Of a stretch of DNA of 64,000 nucleotides, positions 37,886 to 49,117 are shown piece after piece; the first letter of the stretch is position 1; each line of letters starts with the position of its first letter. The translations under genes and the position numbers were made by a program. The notes beneath the pieces are model-generated. The model made no database searches. It was not told where the DNA came from and worked only from the letters and a program-made list of their open reading frames with translations. Origin of the DNA: Albula goreensis (taxonomy: Eukaryota > Chordata > Actinopteri > Albuliformes > Albulidae); assembly GCA_022829145.1 (NCBI GenBank), contig CM040745.1, positions 35,556,406 to 35,620,405 of the forward strand. Reading direction: 5' to 3'.

Positions 37886-39360
37886 CTAAACCAGGGCTAT
37901 ATAGCTTTGACGGTAAGTGGGCTACATAACAAAGATGAGACAGTTAATCTACCCCCTCATGTTAACAAAAAGGCTGTACATATGTACATTCTCCAAGGCT
38001 TGTTTCTTTTTCTTTTTTTATCTTACAAATGGTAATATATTACTGTGTTTTTAACAACATTCCTTTCAAATATTGTCAATGACAAACAGGCCATGAATTT
38101 CATATTTTGAATGTTTGGTGTTCTATATTATTTTTTATTATTATTTATTGCATTGATTGGCAGCAGTCTGGCGGGTTATTGGAAACTCTGTACAGGCCCA
38201 TATTCAGCCCTCAAATAATCATGCCCTAAACAGCTGTGGCACTGGCTGCAGTGAGTTTTTATTTTGGCTGCAACTTGCTAAAATGCAGTATGTTTTGACT
38301 ATCCATTGTTAATGTATAAGACCTAATGCTGCATAAAGACGTATTTACACTAAACTGTCTTTCATGAGACACAGTTTCCAGACAAACAAATACCAGGCAT
38401 TACTTAGATGCCAGGAAAGGACCACAGCTGGGCATAAGGGCAATGTCACTATTTGAGCTCTTCTTTGTTTGTGGTAAACAAATGTATTACGAAAGTCACC
38501 AATCATGTTTTTAAAAGTGTGTTTTTGCGGGCAGAAGATCTGTTGACCATTTCCAGAACAGTCTGTATCCTTTTATTATCTCTGTGGTTGCGCCTGAGAA
38601 GACTCTGGAAGTTTACCTCAGTCACATCAGTCTCACTCAGTCCTCTAGCGCCATCTACCATAAGGTGTGAATGACAACAGTACTGGACTATTATAATGTA
38701 GTTATGTGTAGTGGAGTAAATGCATATTGTATACTTTTTGAGGAAAGTACTACATGTTTCTCATATCTTGGGGAAATAAAATGTCTGATTTTTTTGGCAA
38801 AATAAAAAGTTTATATAAGCTATATATGAACCGATATACTATTACCCTTTCAGAACTGCCTGCAGCCAGACATTTCACCCACCCATTGCTGCATTCTCTA
38901 CCAAAATATAACTTACTTCCTCTTAGTGGACCAGAGGGTCTCCACCCTTTTTGTACATGTCTTACATTCAACCATAAAACAAGATTTTATAATGATGAGA
39001 ATGGGGTAGAATGGCACTCTACAATGTGAGCTTGCTTTCACTGATCCATTTAGATTGACTACACGAGTTTAGCAATATTTCAATACTGAGAATACTACAT
39101 ACTCCAACTTTACATAGTGCAACTTTTAAAAGTACATTGTCTGATCTTGTATTGCTGTCTCTATATAAAAAAGTCTATTTCATAGAGAGAGCAGGTGCAA
39201 CTCATAAAGTGGATACTCGTTGTATGCCTATAAAGACAATTATGTCTTGAACTGTAAAAAAGTGGAAACAATTTATTGATTTTGCTTTCAGACAACATCG
39301 CCCTTTCTCTGGTCCTCCATTGGCATGAAAACACCGCATGTGTCAAATACAGTGTTTAAA
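37886..39360. other. Noncoding stretch upstream of dph3
   Basis: AT-rich; contains a CTCF-like site at 38642-38661 and no other recognised feature. No divergent gene partner for dph3 was found. Confidence 0.45.
38644..38661 (-). promoter_or_regulatory. CTCF-like motif, minus orientation
   Basis: The - strand reads GGTAGATGGCGCTAG, matching the CTCF core S-Y-AG-R-K-GGC-R-S well, though not its first three bases. It lies about 0.8 kb before dph3. Confidence 0.35.
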
Positions 39361-39380
39361 ACTACTCTTCCCATAATGCA
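39361..39380 (+). promoter_or_regulatory. ZNF143/STAF binding motif in the dph3 promoter
   Basis: ACTACTCTTCCCATAATGCA matches the ZNF143 (SBS) motif ACTACAATTCCCAnnATGC almost throughout. It lies about 100 bp before the dph3 ATG. Such motifs mark housekeeping, often TATA-less promoters, and no TATA box was seen here. Confidence 0.65.
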
Positions 39381-39481
39381 TTAGTTAACTACGTAGAATA
39401 TATGTGACGGAGAAAGAACGAACTCATGTCGGTGCCGTGTGGTCCTGAACAGGATCATTGTAACAACAAAACACTTAAAAT

Positions 39482-41082
39482 ATGTCTATATTTCACGACG
39501 AAGTTGAGATAGAAGATTTTGAGTATGATGAAGAAACCGAGACATACTACTTTCCCTGTCCCTGCGGGGACAAATTCGAAATTACTAAAGTAAGTACAGT
39601 AATCTATGCTAGCTAGCTAGCCTGACGTTGTTTCGCTACATGGCATAGGACTGAGTTGATTAACAAAAAAAGCTATCTTACTGTGCGAAAGTAACTCAGT
39701 AATGTTTGGTAAAGTTGTAATTTAATACATATTTCATGCTGTTATATGTTGTCAAACCTCTCGATCTTCAGGCTGTCTAAGGATTTTTTTAAGTAACAGT
39801 GTTTGTGGAACTGCGTAGCTAGCTATCTAGGTAACTGTTCTCAACATCCCAGTGGTAATCTGTTTAATTTCTGTTCCCACGCAGGAGGACTTGGAAAATG
39901 GTGAAGAAATAGCTACTTGTCCGAGCTGTTCTTTGATAATTAAAGTCATCTATGATAAGGTATGTAACTTAACGTTCCTACGATACAGTTACAGTTATAG
40001 CTAGTTCACGTGGCTCGACATCTGCTCAGGGTTTTATAAAAAACTTATGATGTACCGCTAACTTATTAGTCTGTTTTATACCATCCCAATTGATGACGTT
40101 CGTCTTTTGTCGGTTTGCTATTCCAGATATAAGTTATCATATTGTTAGGATAACTCATATTGTGAGACATCCTGTTTGTGGGGATTGAGGGGAGTGGCCG
40201 TATTGTGAAGTTGGATGAATTTCAGTGCGATTGCGTCAGGATTGACGTTCAGTGCTCATGTAAGGTGCTTGGGAAAAGGCAACACTTCACAAATAGTCAC
40301 AGACCCAGTGGGACGTCAGCTCCCAAAGCCTTTGACTGTCAAATGTTTTTGACAAGTTGTCTCTCTTTAGTACCTCTGCAAAACGTTGTGTCGCGTTTCA
40401 CCCCCCCAATAGTGAATTGTAAATTTTGGGCATAGGTTTGACACACACTCCCCTGCGATTGTGGGATTTGAAGTTATTGTTGATACTGTTTGTTTTATTT
40501 TTGTGATGAGTGATGTAGATTCTTTCTTCTCACCGTGTTCCAGTTATTAAATGGTGTAAGACTAGGCTACTAAAGGGAGACCAGAGGTTTAAGGCACACC
40601 ACTGCCACACTGAAACATGTGTCTAACAGAATTGTGACCAAAAAACCAAATGTAATTTTTAACAGAAGAGATTTGTGGATAATCCTTTATCTAAGCTACA
40701 TTTTTCAAATATTTTGATATGAATGGAATATTGTGCCAGGAAATGTTCAAATATGTATTTGTTTCCTCATTTTGGTTTCATTTATTCTTTCTCCTAAGAG
40801 CTTCACTGTGTTGTTAGTTTGCTAAAGGTCTATAATTCTGTAAGTTTTATAAAAACCAGTACTATAAACAACCTTGGTTTGAGGTTTCAGAGTTGTCTGC
40901 GTACCTTTTGCGTAAGTGTAATTCACTAACAGAAAGCTTAAATGAATGTGTAGAAGAGTCGCCTTTCGTTCCGATCATATTGACGAGCCCTGCTCTTGAT
41001 ATTTCCTCAGGAGGCATTCATGTCTGGAGAGGTGATCGAAGCACCAGCAACAGAGGACAAATTGGAGGTTGTGAAGAACTGA
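39482..41082 (+). CDS. dph3: Diphthamide biosynthesis protein 3 (CSL zinc finger)
   Basis: Complete, three exons: 39482-39589, 39885-39959 and 41011-41082, all GT-AG and all in phase 0. They total 84 residues plus stop (human DPH3 has 82). The protein starts [20 protein letters not shown], followed by the CSL-type zinc-binding domain with C26-x-C28 (FPCPCGD) and C48-x2-C51 (CPSC), then [10 protein letters not shown]. The C-terminus ([13 protein letters not shown]...) is more divergent, as is normal in the family. Family knowledge: Dph3 binds iron or zinc in a rubredoxin-like way and passes electrons to the radical-SAM Dph1-Dph2 enzyme, for the first step of diphthamide synthesis on histidine of eEF2, in the cytosol. 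In yeast (Kti11) it also serves Elongator tRNA modification. Intact introns show that this is a parental gene and not a retrocopy. Confidence 0.96.
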
Positions 41083-41290
41083 AAGAGCGGCCCCCCTGAA
41101 CACTTTGCCTCAGCAATACAGCAGTAAGGCTGTAACAGTGGCAGGAAGTGTAACTAGCCTTTGTAGTTTACTTTCGTGGACACCCACAACAACACGCACA
41201 TCCCATATTATTGTACCCTGACATGTGTTTTTATTAGACATCTTTGTAATTCTATTTATTAAATATCAAATTTACTCTTCTATGCAAATA
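41083..41290 (+). other. dph3: 3' UTR of dph3
   Basis: An ATTAAA poly(A) variant signal is at 41258-41263, so the short transcript form probably ends near 41285. A further ATTAAA lies near 41876 for a longer form. The extent is inferred. Confidence 0.45.
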
Positions 41291-41357
41291 TCGGCCCTGT
41301 GGATTATTGAGCTGCAAACCAATCGGTTTACCTTTCCTCCCTGTAATTGTGTTGGAT

Positions 41358-41374
41358 CACCAGCAGGGGGAGAC
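41358..41374 (+). promoter_or_regulatory. CTCF-like motif, plus orientation
   Basis: TCACCAGCAGGGGGAGA is one base off the strong CTCF core CCAGCAGGGGGCG. It lies about 280 bp past the dph3 stop and, with the - strand site at 38.65 kb, brackets the gene. Confidence 0.45.
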
Positions 41375-42337
41375 AAAGTTTTATTAATTCACATGCTCAA
41401 GCACTGGTTGTAGAAGGAAGACCGGGTCCATCCGACATGGTCACAGACAGTTAACCTGATATAGGGTAACAGACAAGTCTCAGATGTCAAGACCTTACTT
41501 TCTTTTGTGTACAGTTTTGCAAGCAGTGCTGAATTAATTGCATCTTATTCTTCACTGGTAAATAGTGCTTTTCGACTGACTGTGCATTTTTGCTTGCGTA
41601 AATATTATTTGTGCACAAATGAGCGTCAAACCAAAACAGACCATGGCATTTTTATGTCCCTAAGGGCACAACATAGCCAATGAGCAGATCTTAATGGAAT
41701 TCCAGAGCATTGCCAAAGACTAGGAAAAAAACATATCAATAACATGAAGGCTGTTGTTTATAAAGAGCTGCTTTTTTATTGATTTAATTCTTTGTTTGCA
41801 TATTGTTACCGCAGATGTTTGCTGTTTCACAAACATTTGTGTTCCATATTTGTTCAAATTGGATTTTGTAAGAGATTAAAATTATGTTTTTCCTGTTTAT
41901 TTTCAAACCTTCAAAAAAAAAAACTCATTTTATTCCCTCTTTGCATGTTTGGCACTGTTGACCAAACTGTATTCAAAATAATTTCATATGAGCTTTTCAT
42001 AGGCACATGGCATGCAAACAAGTTAAGACTGTAAAATGGTAACTTATACGATAGGAACTCGAGAAGTAGAGTCTGTGGTCACAAATGATTCAGTCATTCA
42101 GATATGGTAATGAACCTGGACATGCTGCACACAATGCCTTGTCACTTGCAAGGTCTTTATCACCACTTATGTTGAAAGGTGAGTATTAAACAGAACGGTT
42201 CACACTTTCCATTCATAATGTAAGTTCAGAACGCATGCCCTCCATAACTCCTGCTTGGAGGGGACCATTGAGAGGCAGCGAGTTTTTGAAGGTATTATGT
42301 TTCCGAAAAGGCATATGAAATGTTTTTTAAAGAGTTT
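41375..42337. other. Noncoding stretch downstream of dph3
   Basis: AT-rich; possibly the end of a longer dph3 3' UTR. No other feature recognised. Confidence 0.45.
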
Positions 42338-42515
42338 TGGGACCTGATTCACTAGATCATGTAGAATGGGTAAAACTGTTTTGCTGGTGTGCAAAAGACT
42401 GCGAGAGCGTGTGATTGGTTGATGGAGCTCATTTGCTCCAATCACAGACCATGTCACTGAAATAGCATGTGCGTAAATTTGACACGTGCTAAAGGCCTTG
42501 ATACATCTAGCCCTT
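42338..42515. repeat. Dispersed MITE-like repeat, copy 2
   Basis: Starts GGGACCTGATTCACTAGATC and ends CTTGATACATCTAGCCCTT, roughly inverted termini. The middle (GAGAGCGTGTGATTGGTTGA, TTTGCTCCAATCACA) matches the copy at 7511-7650. Size and ends suggest a small nonautonomous DNA transposon; superfamily unknown. Confidence 0.6.
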
Positions 42516-43780
42516 CGCGTAGAATGGAACACATTTCTGAGACTTGGATGGATCCACTTATTCGTTAACCATGCCTGAAGCTAGGTGGGGAGAAGCTATC
42601 TGCTTCTTGGTCAGGCACCGTTCCCCCTTCCGGGCCCATTTGATAATGCTGTGATTTATATGGCAATGCAAGAACCATCCTTTACGCTAGCTTTGCACAC
42701 CTGCAGTCCAGCTTATGAATCTCTCTGCCTAGACCTTGTCTTGGTCAGTGCCTTTCAGTTTCTTGGAGCTGGACTTATGTGTTGTCTTTGTGGCCATTTC
42801 ATCTTATGGTTTGTAGTGGTTACATTTTTTGAGAGTGCAAGATAGTTATTTTTTTCTTGCAGTAACAAACTACTGGTACAGGTAATTCTTACAGTGTCCA
42901 TATAGGTAGTAGATTCCACAAACTGACTAATAAACTGACTCATTTGAAGGAGAGTTGATAGGAGTAGATTTATTTATAATAACATTTTTTTAAAATAAAT
43001 CAGAAGTTATGCAACAATTCCCGAAGAAATAAGTTCCTGAAGCGTTCAAATCTCTGAGAATCTGTTTTGAGATATTATATATTTTCTCTCAAGGTCATGA
43101 ACAATGACCCTTAAAAAGGCCCAAGTGTTTTAAAGCAGAAGAATGGAACTTTTCTTCTCAGACCCTTGAGTTGTAGTCGGCGATAAAACTTTCAAAATAA
43201 AACTCAGTCATATGACTCGTGTGGAAAGTACGCTGTGAAGGATGCTCGCAGGTTTCAAGCTATTTCCACATTGTCAGGCGGCTCTCACCACATAACGGTA
43301 ATTTACCTCAGTCCTTTACTTTTCTCAACCACTATATCAGGATTTTCTGTAACACATATATTCACACACATACACACTACATAATAGAAATAGAAATGGG
43401 GAAAAAAAGTGTTATCCTGACCGTACCATTTTTATTTGCATCACTCTTGAGTCTTCTGCCAGGTTTTTCATATGTGTGTCAACAGTTCTTTCGCAAAATG
43501 TCTGCCTTGTAGCAGCCAACTTGACGTTACACAATGTTGGAGGTTGAGATGAGTTTCTCCTTCCTCGCTGTTAAGTGCTTTGAGACCACGAAATGCAGCG
43601 CGTGCTTGAGACCCGTTATTGCTATGACACAGAAGGATTGCTGCTTATTTTTGATGTTTTGGGGCTCGCGGGGACCCTGTTTTGAGTGGTGACAGCTGTG
43701 TCAGCTGTAATAATGAGAGAGTGAAGCCCCATTAACCTCACTTCGGGTAGAAATACTGCACGCTATTCATCACTCAGTCT
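42516..43780. other. Noncoding stretch
   Basis: No gene, RNA or repeat family recognised. A short mixed CA run is at about 43364-43378. Confidence 0.4.
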
Positions 43781-43781
43781 T

Positions 43782-43900
43782 GCAGACCAATCAGAATACT
43801 GTCTGCTTAATGATGGGCGGGGTAAAATCCCTCTCATAGCACGGGTGGGGGGGGAGGGGAGGTTATATGAGGCTTCACTCTGACGCCTTGAAGAAATCAG
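43782..43900 (+). promoter_or_regulatory. CCAAT / GC-box promoter-like region
   Basis: In order on the + strand: a CCAAT box (GACCAATCAG, about 43785), GATGGGCGGGG (GC box, about 43814), a G-rich run (GGGTGGGGGGGGAGGGG) and GGTTATATGAGG. Transcription might start near 43890. No identified gene follows; the nearest exon-like block is at 44627-44836. Confidence 0.4.
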
Positions 43901-44200
43901 TCGCCAGTTAGCAAGACGATACCCTGTTGACCTGGGATTTTCAATTTAATCATTTTAAAAATAAAACACCACTTTTTATTTGGCCACTTTTACATTTGTG
44001 AATGGAGCGGCAGGCCAGTTGGGCACGAAGCATGTAATAATATTATATTATATCATAGGCCTATAATTTATTTTATTATATTATCATGCTAACATTTTTA
44101 TTCTAGGCCACAAACTGTTCTAAAGGTGGGCTTATAGCTTACTACTTACCATCAGGTTCATATAATGAGATGTGTGCATTATATTGAGAAAACATGAAAT

Positions 44201-44503
44201 TTAATATTGAATAAATCCGGCAATGGTATTTGATAAGTCCTGTGACTGTGTTGTTTTGGGGTCATGACTAAGCAGTTCACTTAACATATCGATTGCGCAC
44301 GCCTTCTCCAGCTCTGAGTCAACGAAAGACTTTTTGATTTCGGCGAGGTGCCAGGCCACCCGGAGAGGCACAGTCATCGCGTTCTCTTGAGCAGATGAGG
44401 TATTGTGGATGGTAAGCACTGATTGCTTGTAAAAGGTTAACAGAGTCTCGATTTTACCTTTACATGCCACTGACTTGGGTGGGAAGTTGGCATTGAAACC
44501 CAT
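44201..44503 (-). pseudogene. hAT-transposase-like (SCAND3/ZBED-type) fragment, 100 codons
   Basis: An uninterrupted - strand frame of 100 codons reads KGKIETLLTFYKQSV, then VPLRVAWHLAEIKKSFVDSE and LEKACAIDMLSELL. This is the helical segment (x-R-V-A-W-x-L-A-x-x-K-K-x-F-x-D-x-E) found in domesticated hAT-derived proteins such as SCAND3, ZBED5/FAM200 and GTF2IRD2-like proteins, just before the catalytic part. Nothing N- or C-terminal to it was found nearby: neither a BED finger nor a hATC dimerisation domain. It is a truncated remnant, or an isolated exon of a hAT-derived gene. The frame has no stop, which is mildly unusual for dead DNA. Confidence 0.6.
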
Positions 44504-44626
44504 GTGTTAGTTCTTGAAATGCCACTGTGTTTTCAATAACTAGCAATTACATTAATTTTATTTTCACCGGCAAAAGTTTATTCAGTGCATGTGTAGCATG
44601 CACTGCTCGTTATCGCTCTGTTGCAG

Positions 44627-44836
44627 TAGCACTCGGAATCGCCGAATTTATACAGGCTAGCTTTACAATAAGAGTAGGAAAAGAAGCTGCTCAACTGCCG
44701 CGCCATGTAAAACACCCCAGTGGGACGCCTGTTGAAAGTCACTGCTGCAGTCTCTGTGATTGTCATTCTCTGCATGAAGTTGATGGATGACACACAGTTC
44801 TTTGCCATAACTATGAACTTACAGCAACCAAGCAAA
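44627..44836 (+). other. Exon-like block with signal-anchor frame and a stop after ATG
   Basis: A pyrimidine-rich GTTGCAG acceptor (44621-44626) and an AAA|GTGAGT donor (44837) bound 210 bases. A frame into the donor reads LLKVTAAVSVIVILCMKL, a hydrophobic signal or anchor segment, and ends TMNLQQPSK. The in-frame ATG at 44705 is followed directly by TAA, so translation of the hydrophobic segment would need a GTG or an upstream exon. The next in-frame ATG is at 44774. The protein was not recognised. It could be a decayed first coding exon or chance. Confidence 0.22.
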
Positions 44837-44839
44837 GTG

Positions 44840-45880
44840 AGTACATTTTGGTTACATTCATGGTACCCAACGGCTTTCGAATGGCCTGGCCTTTCCTCTG
44901 TTGGACCTCAACATTTCACAGCCAAAGAGGCCAACTAAAATCTGTCACTCTGGCCGGCATGACGTGCTGGACAGCCAAGAGACTTGAGCGAAGTTCCAGC
45001 AGATTACTGACAATTTTAAAACAATAACATATTTGTTATTTATGATATTCAGGACAAAATTCCTATTTCATATGATTGTTTTTTTTTGGTTATCACAAGG
45101 TTCTCAGGGACCAGTTGAAGTGTTGTCAAAGTTAAGAGTCGGAAGTATATTAAACGTGTTTAATATAGGTCTGAAGCAGGACTCTCTCACAAAGGCATGT
45201 TGGGATAGCATGCCTCTCGTGAAGATCCTTCCGTCAGTGGGCGTTTTGCAAGCCAACGCTAGGCTGAACATTCTATCATCACTGTAGCCCAAACCATTAA
45301 AATTAAAAGCTATGTCATGCCAAAAATATAATATAATGCAACAGTGGGCTAATGGTTTTGTAATTGGCATGTTGTTTTGTCACAGTGGTCTAACGCTAAT
45401 TACAGTCATATAATCTGTCATGCTTTCATCGCAGTGTCGATTCAGTACGCCTTTGTGACAACCTCTGTCACTGTGGTGGGAATTACAAGGCTTTGGTCGC
45501 CATGTCCTACTTCTGTGTGGTGATGTCACAATGGTCTAATTCCGTATTCTTTCATCATGTGGTCCGGTGGTGATAATGACCTTGCCACACCTTATACCTA
45601 TTTTTATGAGCCAGACATGATTGTGGTCTGGTGGTTTTTTATCCCTTATTTGACACGGTTGGCATTTAAACTCTGCGTTGTTCCACATAATAACTGACCT
45701 TTTTGAATGTTTAATGAACATGAGAGGTATTTCTGGCTCATGGTTGTGAACAGGCTTCATGTATTAAATGCACTTGACACACACCCTGGTTTATAGACTC
45801 CTGCCCCTATCTTTTGTCATTGCATTACATCCTACACTCAACTCCAGCAGCGGCTAAATGTTCGTTGATATAATGCAGCT
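44840..45880. other. Noncoding stretch
   Basis: No gene, RNA or recognised repeat seen. Confidence 0.4.
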
Positions 45881-45884
45881 TGAA

Positions 45885-46345
45885 CAGCAAACTCCAGGCC
45901 TGCCCATCACACACTTCTTCATCAGATTTCAATGTTCTCACAGCCCCAATGATAAACTATACTTCTGATCCTTATAAACTCTAGTATCTACTCTAGAATC
46001 CTAAAGTCCTGCTCTTCATTTACTGCTATAACAGATTCAAGTCCTGCTTCTCACACACTTGTACACTAGAATCCAGTCCTGCTCTTCATGCACTACAAAC
46101 CCCAGTCCTGCTCCTCATGCACTCACACAACAAATGCAAAGCCTGACAGGATCCAGGCCTGCTCCTCACACACTATGAATCTAGAATCTCTTATAACAAG
46201 TTTAGGCCTCTCACACACCATAACAAATTCCTCAGTCCTGATTCTCATGCATACCTGCAGCAGATTCAAAGCATGTTCCTGACAAAGGTCCTGTTAAATA
46301 ATCCAGTCCTGCTCTTGATCTGCCAGCAGCAGACTCCAGTCCTCC
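45885..46345. repeat. Degenerate minisatellite
   Basis: The phrase (C)AGTCCTGCT(C/T)(C/T)TCATGCACT and variants (AGGCCTGCTCCTCACACACT, AAGTCCTGCTTCTCACACAC) recur about ten times. Spacers of 25-40 bp often contain ACAACAGATTC or TCTAGAATCC. Units are about 40-60 bp and strongly diverged, so it is an old tandem array. Confidence 0.75.
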
Positions 46346-47014
46346 TCACGGAGCCTCCCGCTGTCTGGTCCCACACCTGGATGAGGATGTTAACATGGAG
46401 TCAGCAGATTCACGGGTTTCTCACCTGACCGGCGAGGTCACAAAACAAATGATTTTCTGGAAAACAAGCGCACCCTCAATAAATTATCGTCAGCAATTAT
46501 CTCGTTAAGCTTGGCATAATCCAGAAAAATGTGCTCTGTTGAAATCCGCTAATGGTCCCATTAATCAATTACCTTTGACACAGATAGGGTATTAAGCTAC
46601 TGAAATAAATATGAGGAGCATTTATTTCGGGTTTGAAAACGTAGCAGCGAATTGAGCCTGATGGATGGTCGTTTGGTTACCTTCCTTTTGTTTTTTTTTC
46701 CTTTCTTTCTTGTATGCGCTTGAAAGCATTTTCATTACAGCCATTGATTTTGTCCTCTGGCTTTGAATCATTCCTTTGTTTGCATAAAGCGGAGATGTTA
46801 ACTGCGGCACAACACAAAATTACCTCCCGAAGTCGATTTTCGAAGTGTTGAAAGAAGAGTTGGGAAACTAGGGGGCATTACTTGATACTGAGATTGGACA
46901 GTCGTCGGCCTCATGCTCACGTTCGGTCTGTTTGTTTTCGATGGATGCAAAAGATAAAAACGGGTGCGACTGCAGGCTGGCTGATATTGCCCGCTTGTTT
47001 TTGGACGTACCAAA
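46346..47014. other. Noncoding stretch
   Basis: AT-rich to mixed sequence; no feature recognised. Confidence 0.4.
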
Positions 47015-47641
47015 ATGGAAGTAATGAGCGGTCCTGGAGCTGAAAGGATCGTCTGTCGCCGCTCACTTTCTCTGAACCATGAAAAGACAGATCGTCCCTC
47101 TACGCTCTTTTACATTAGTAATGGCCCTGTTAAAAAATTAACCTCCGCATGCTCTAGGACAAAACATGTTGAACTGGTCCAGACAGGGCTTGGCCCCGTT
47201 GAGGGGTGTGTTCCCAAGCACGCATCGTGTTCACCGCGGTCCTTGGATACCGTCGGGGGACACAGCGGTAGACTTGACATTTGTTTTCCGTGTGTCTTAG
47301 AAGTAAACCAGGTCAGGCATGGTGTGCGTTCTCTCCAGCAGTGCCCCCGGAACAGTTTTAGGGTGTGTGAGTATGTCTCTCTATTCTCATGTTCACGGTT
47401 AACACACAGCGACCTGGGGCGTTTTCCTGGCTCAAAGAACCGGCGTAGTTTGAATAGATATGGCTCAATTTACATCCCACTTGAAACTTGCACAGTTATC
47501 CTGGATAAGATTTGCATGTTGTGTTTAATAATAACCAGCAAGGAGAACGTGTTGAGTGCTAATGCAAACGGCTCATGCGGTGAGCGAAACCCCTGCCAGC
47601 ACAGAATGCCTTGTGTTCCATTGCCCCTTTCACACATGTAG
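47015..47641 (+). other. 208-codon open frame in GC-richer DNA, unknown
   Basis: The longest uninterrupted frame in the window. It lies in a GC- and CpG-richer block (about 46980-47900). The predicted protein is Cys/Ser/Arg-rich without hydrophobic segments, repeats or a domain I recognise. No Kozak context (AAAATGG aside), splice site or poly(A) signal supports it. The sequence could be a CpG-island-like conserved noncoding block that happens to lack stops. Confidence 0.15.
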
Positions 47642-49080
47642 GTTAACCCAAGAAACTTCCAGAAATCGTCCAAAAGGAAGTCATGCGCGAGGGAGAGCTG
47701 GAGTCCATATCCTAGGAAAATTGTTCTGGCAATTTCACCCCACAGGACCTAGCAGGATTCCCACGGATCTCCCTTTTCGATCGTAGTGTTTCCCAGCGCC
47801 GGTTTCTTGGGATAACCCCTTTGTAACGCTGGATTCCTGTTCCAGCTGAGCTCTCGGTCAGGGTCGACTGCGCCTCTGATTGTACGCTGGATTTTTATCT
47901 CTAACGATAATAATAACAGTGCGCTGGATTTAAAGAGCACCTTTTGTGAACGCTAAACGATTTTCAGCGATAGGGGAGGCCCACAGTTTTTGGCTCTTTG
48001 CAAAACAAATGATTGTTGCTGCCTGTTTGCATTTAGAAAGACAACAGTATTTTTCAAATTATTTTCGCTCACTTATGATAAGACTCCTTATTTGGAAGTG
48101 TAAAAACACAGATTAGCTTCGGAGTAATTAAATTTAATTAGTTGTTTAATTTAATTCATTGCTACAGGGCATAGAGTAATTGTACAACTTATTAAACTTT
48201 ATCAACTGAGGCTGCAGCTCAGAATTTTAAAGGGCATATATTAACATAAACAATAGTTAAAAAAAGAAATACTTTTGTATCTTTTTAATTAGTTTAATAA
48301 ATTGAGTTGAATTGGTTTCATTATTTGCTTGAAACAAACCTCCGACAACACATTAATTTCACAGGGAACTTAGAACAGATACTTGTCCAATGGCAATAAT
48401 TACCCGCAGCTAAACATATGTCTTGTAAACGCTTGTCTTGGATGCGTCTCTCGACCAATGATGTCAGTCACCACCGAGAGACATGGTCTATTTCAGACTT
48501 GCTGTCATGCATCACATTGAAATTGTACATCATGGGTGTCAGTGGGGTTCCTGTATGAGCTAGACGTCTTTCAGGTGGTTTCGTGAAGTAAATGGCTGTC
48601 AGTTGAAAGTTGGATGAAGCATGAATGAACTAGAATAAGATTTGTTTTGTTTGGGAGACAAAGTGAACAGAAAATGGAACAGAACAGAAAGGGAACAGAA
48701 ACTCATCTCAGAGATGAAGAGGTAACTTTGGAGGGAGACAAGAGAGAGGGACATAGAGAATATAGGAGAGGGAAAGAGATCTGAATAATTAATATGCATG
48801 ACCTCAGTTAGCCAGCCTCTATGTGCAACAGCGCGTCCGTTTATGGAGCGCATGTGAGAGAGGGAGGGACAAGGGGAAGATGAAATACAAAGACCCTCTT
48901 TCTGGGGCCCCGGTCTATCTTCATCTCTGAAGGAGGATTAAATATGCCCTTCCTAATATCCACACAAACCCTTTGGCTGTGGGCAAATGCCACGCCATGT
49001 AGATTAGATCTCTCTCTCCCCTCCCTCCCTTCCTCTCTCCCTCCCTCCAGCTCAGTTCACTGGCTGTACCCAGCCTGGTG
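47642..49080. other. Noncoding stretch
   Basis: GC-richer until about 47900, then AT-rich; GA-rich at 48640-48900. No gene seen. Confidence 0.4.
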
Positions 49081-49085
49081 TCCGG

Positions 49086-49114
<29 letters not shown>
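49008..49114. repeat. CT-rich tract and (CA)n microsatellite
   Basis: A CTCCC/CTTCC-rich tract at 49008-49050 and a (CA)n run at about 49085-49114. Confidence 0.85.

Positions 49115-49117
<3 letters not shown>

Noticed and set aside
45885..46345. CRISPR-like repeat-spacer pattern
   Set aside because: Units are degenerate with variable spacing, in a vertebrate genome; it is a minisatellite.
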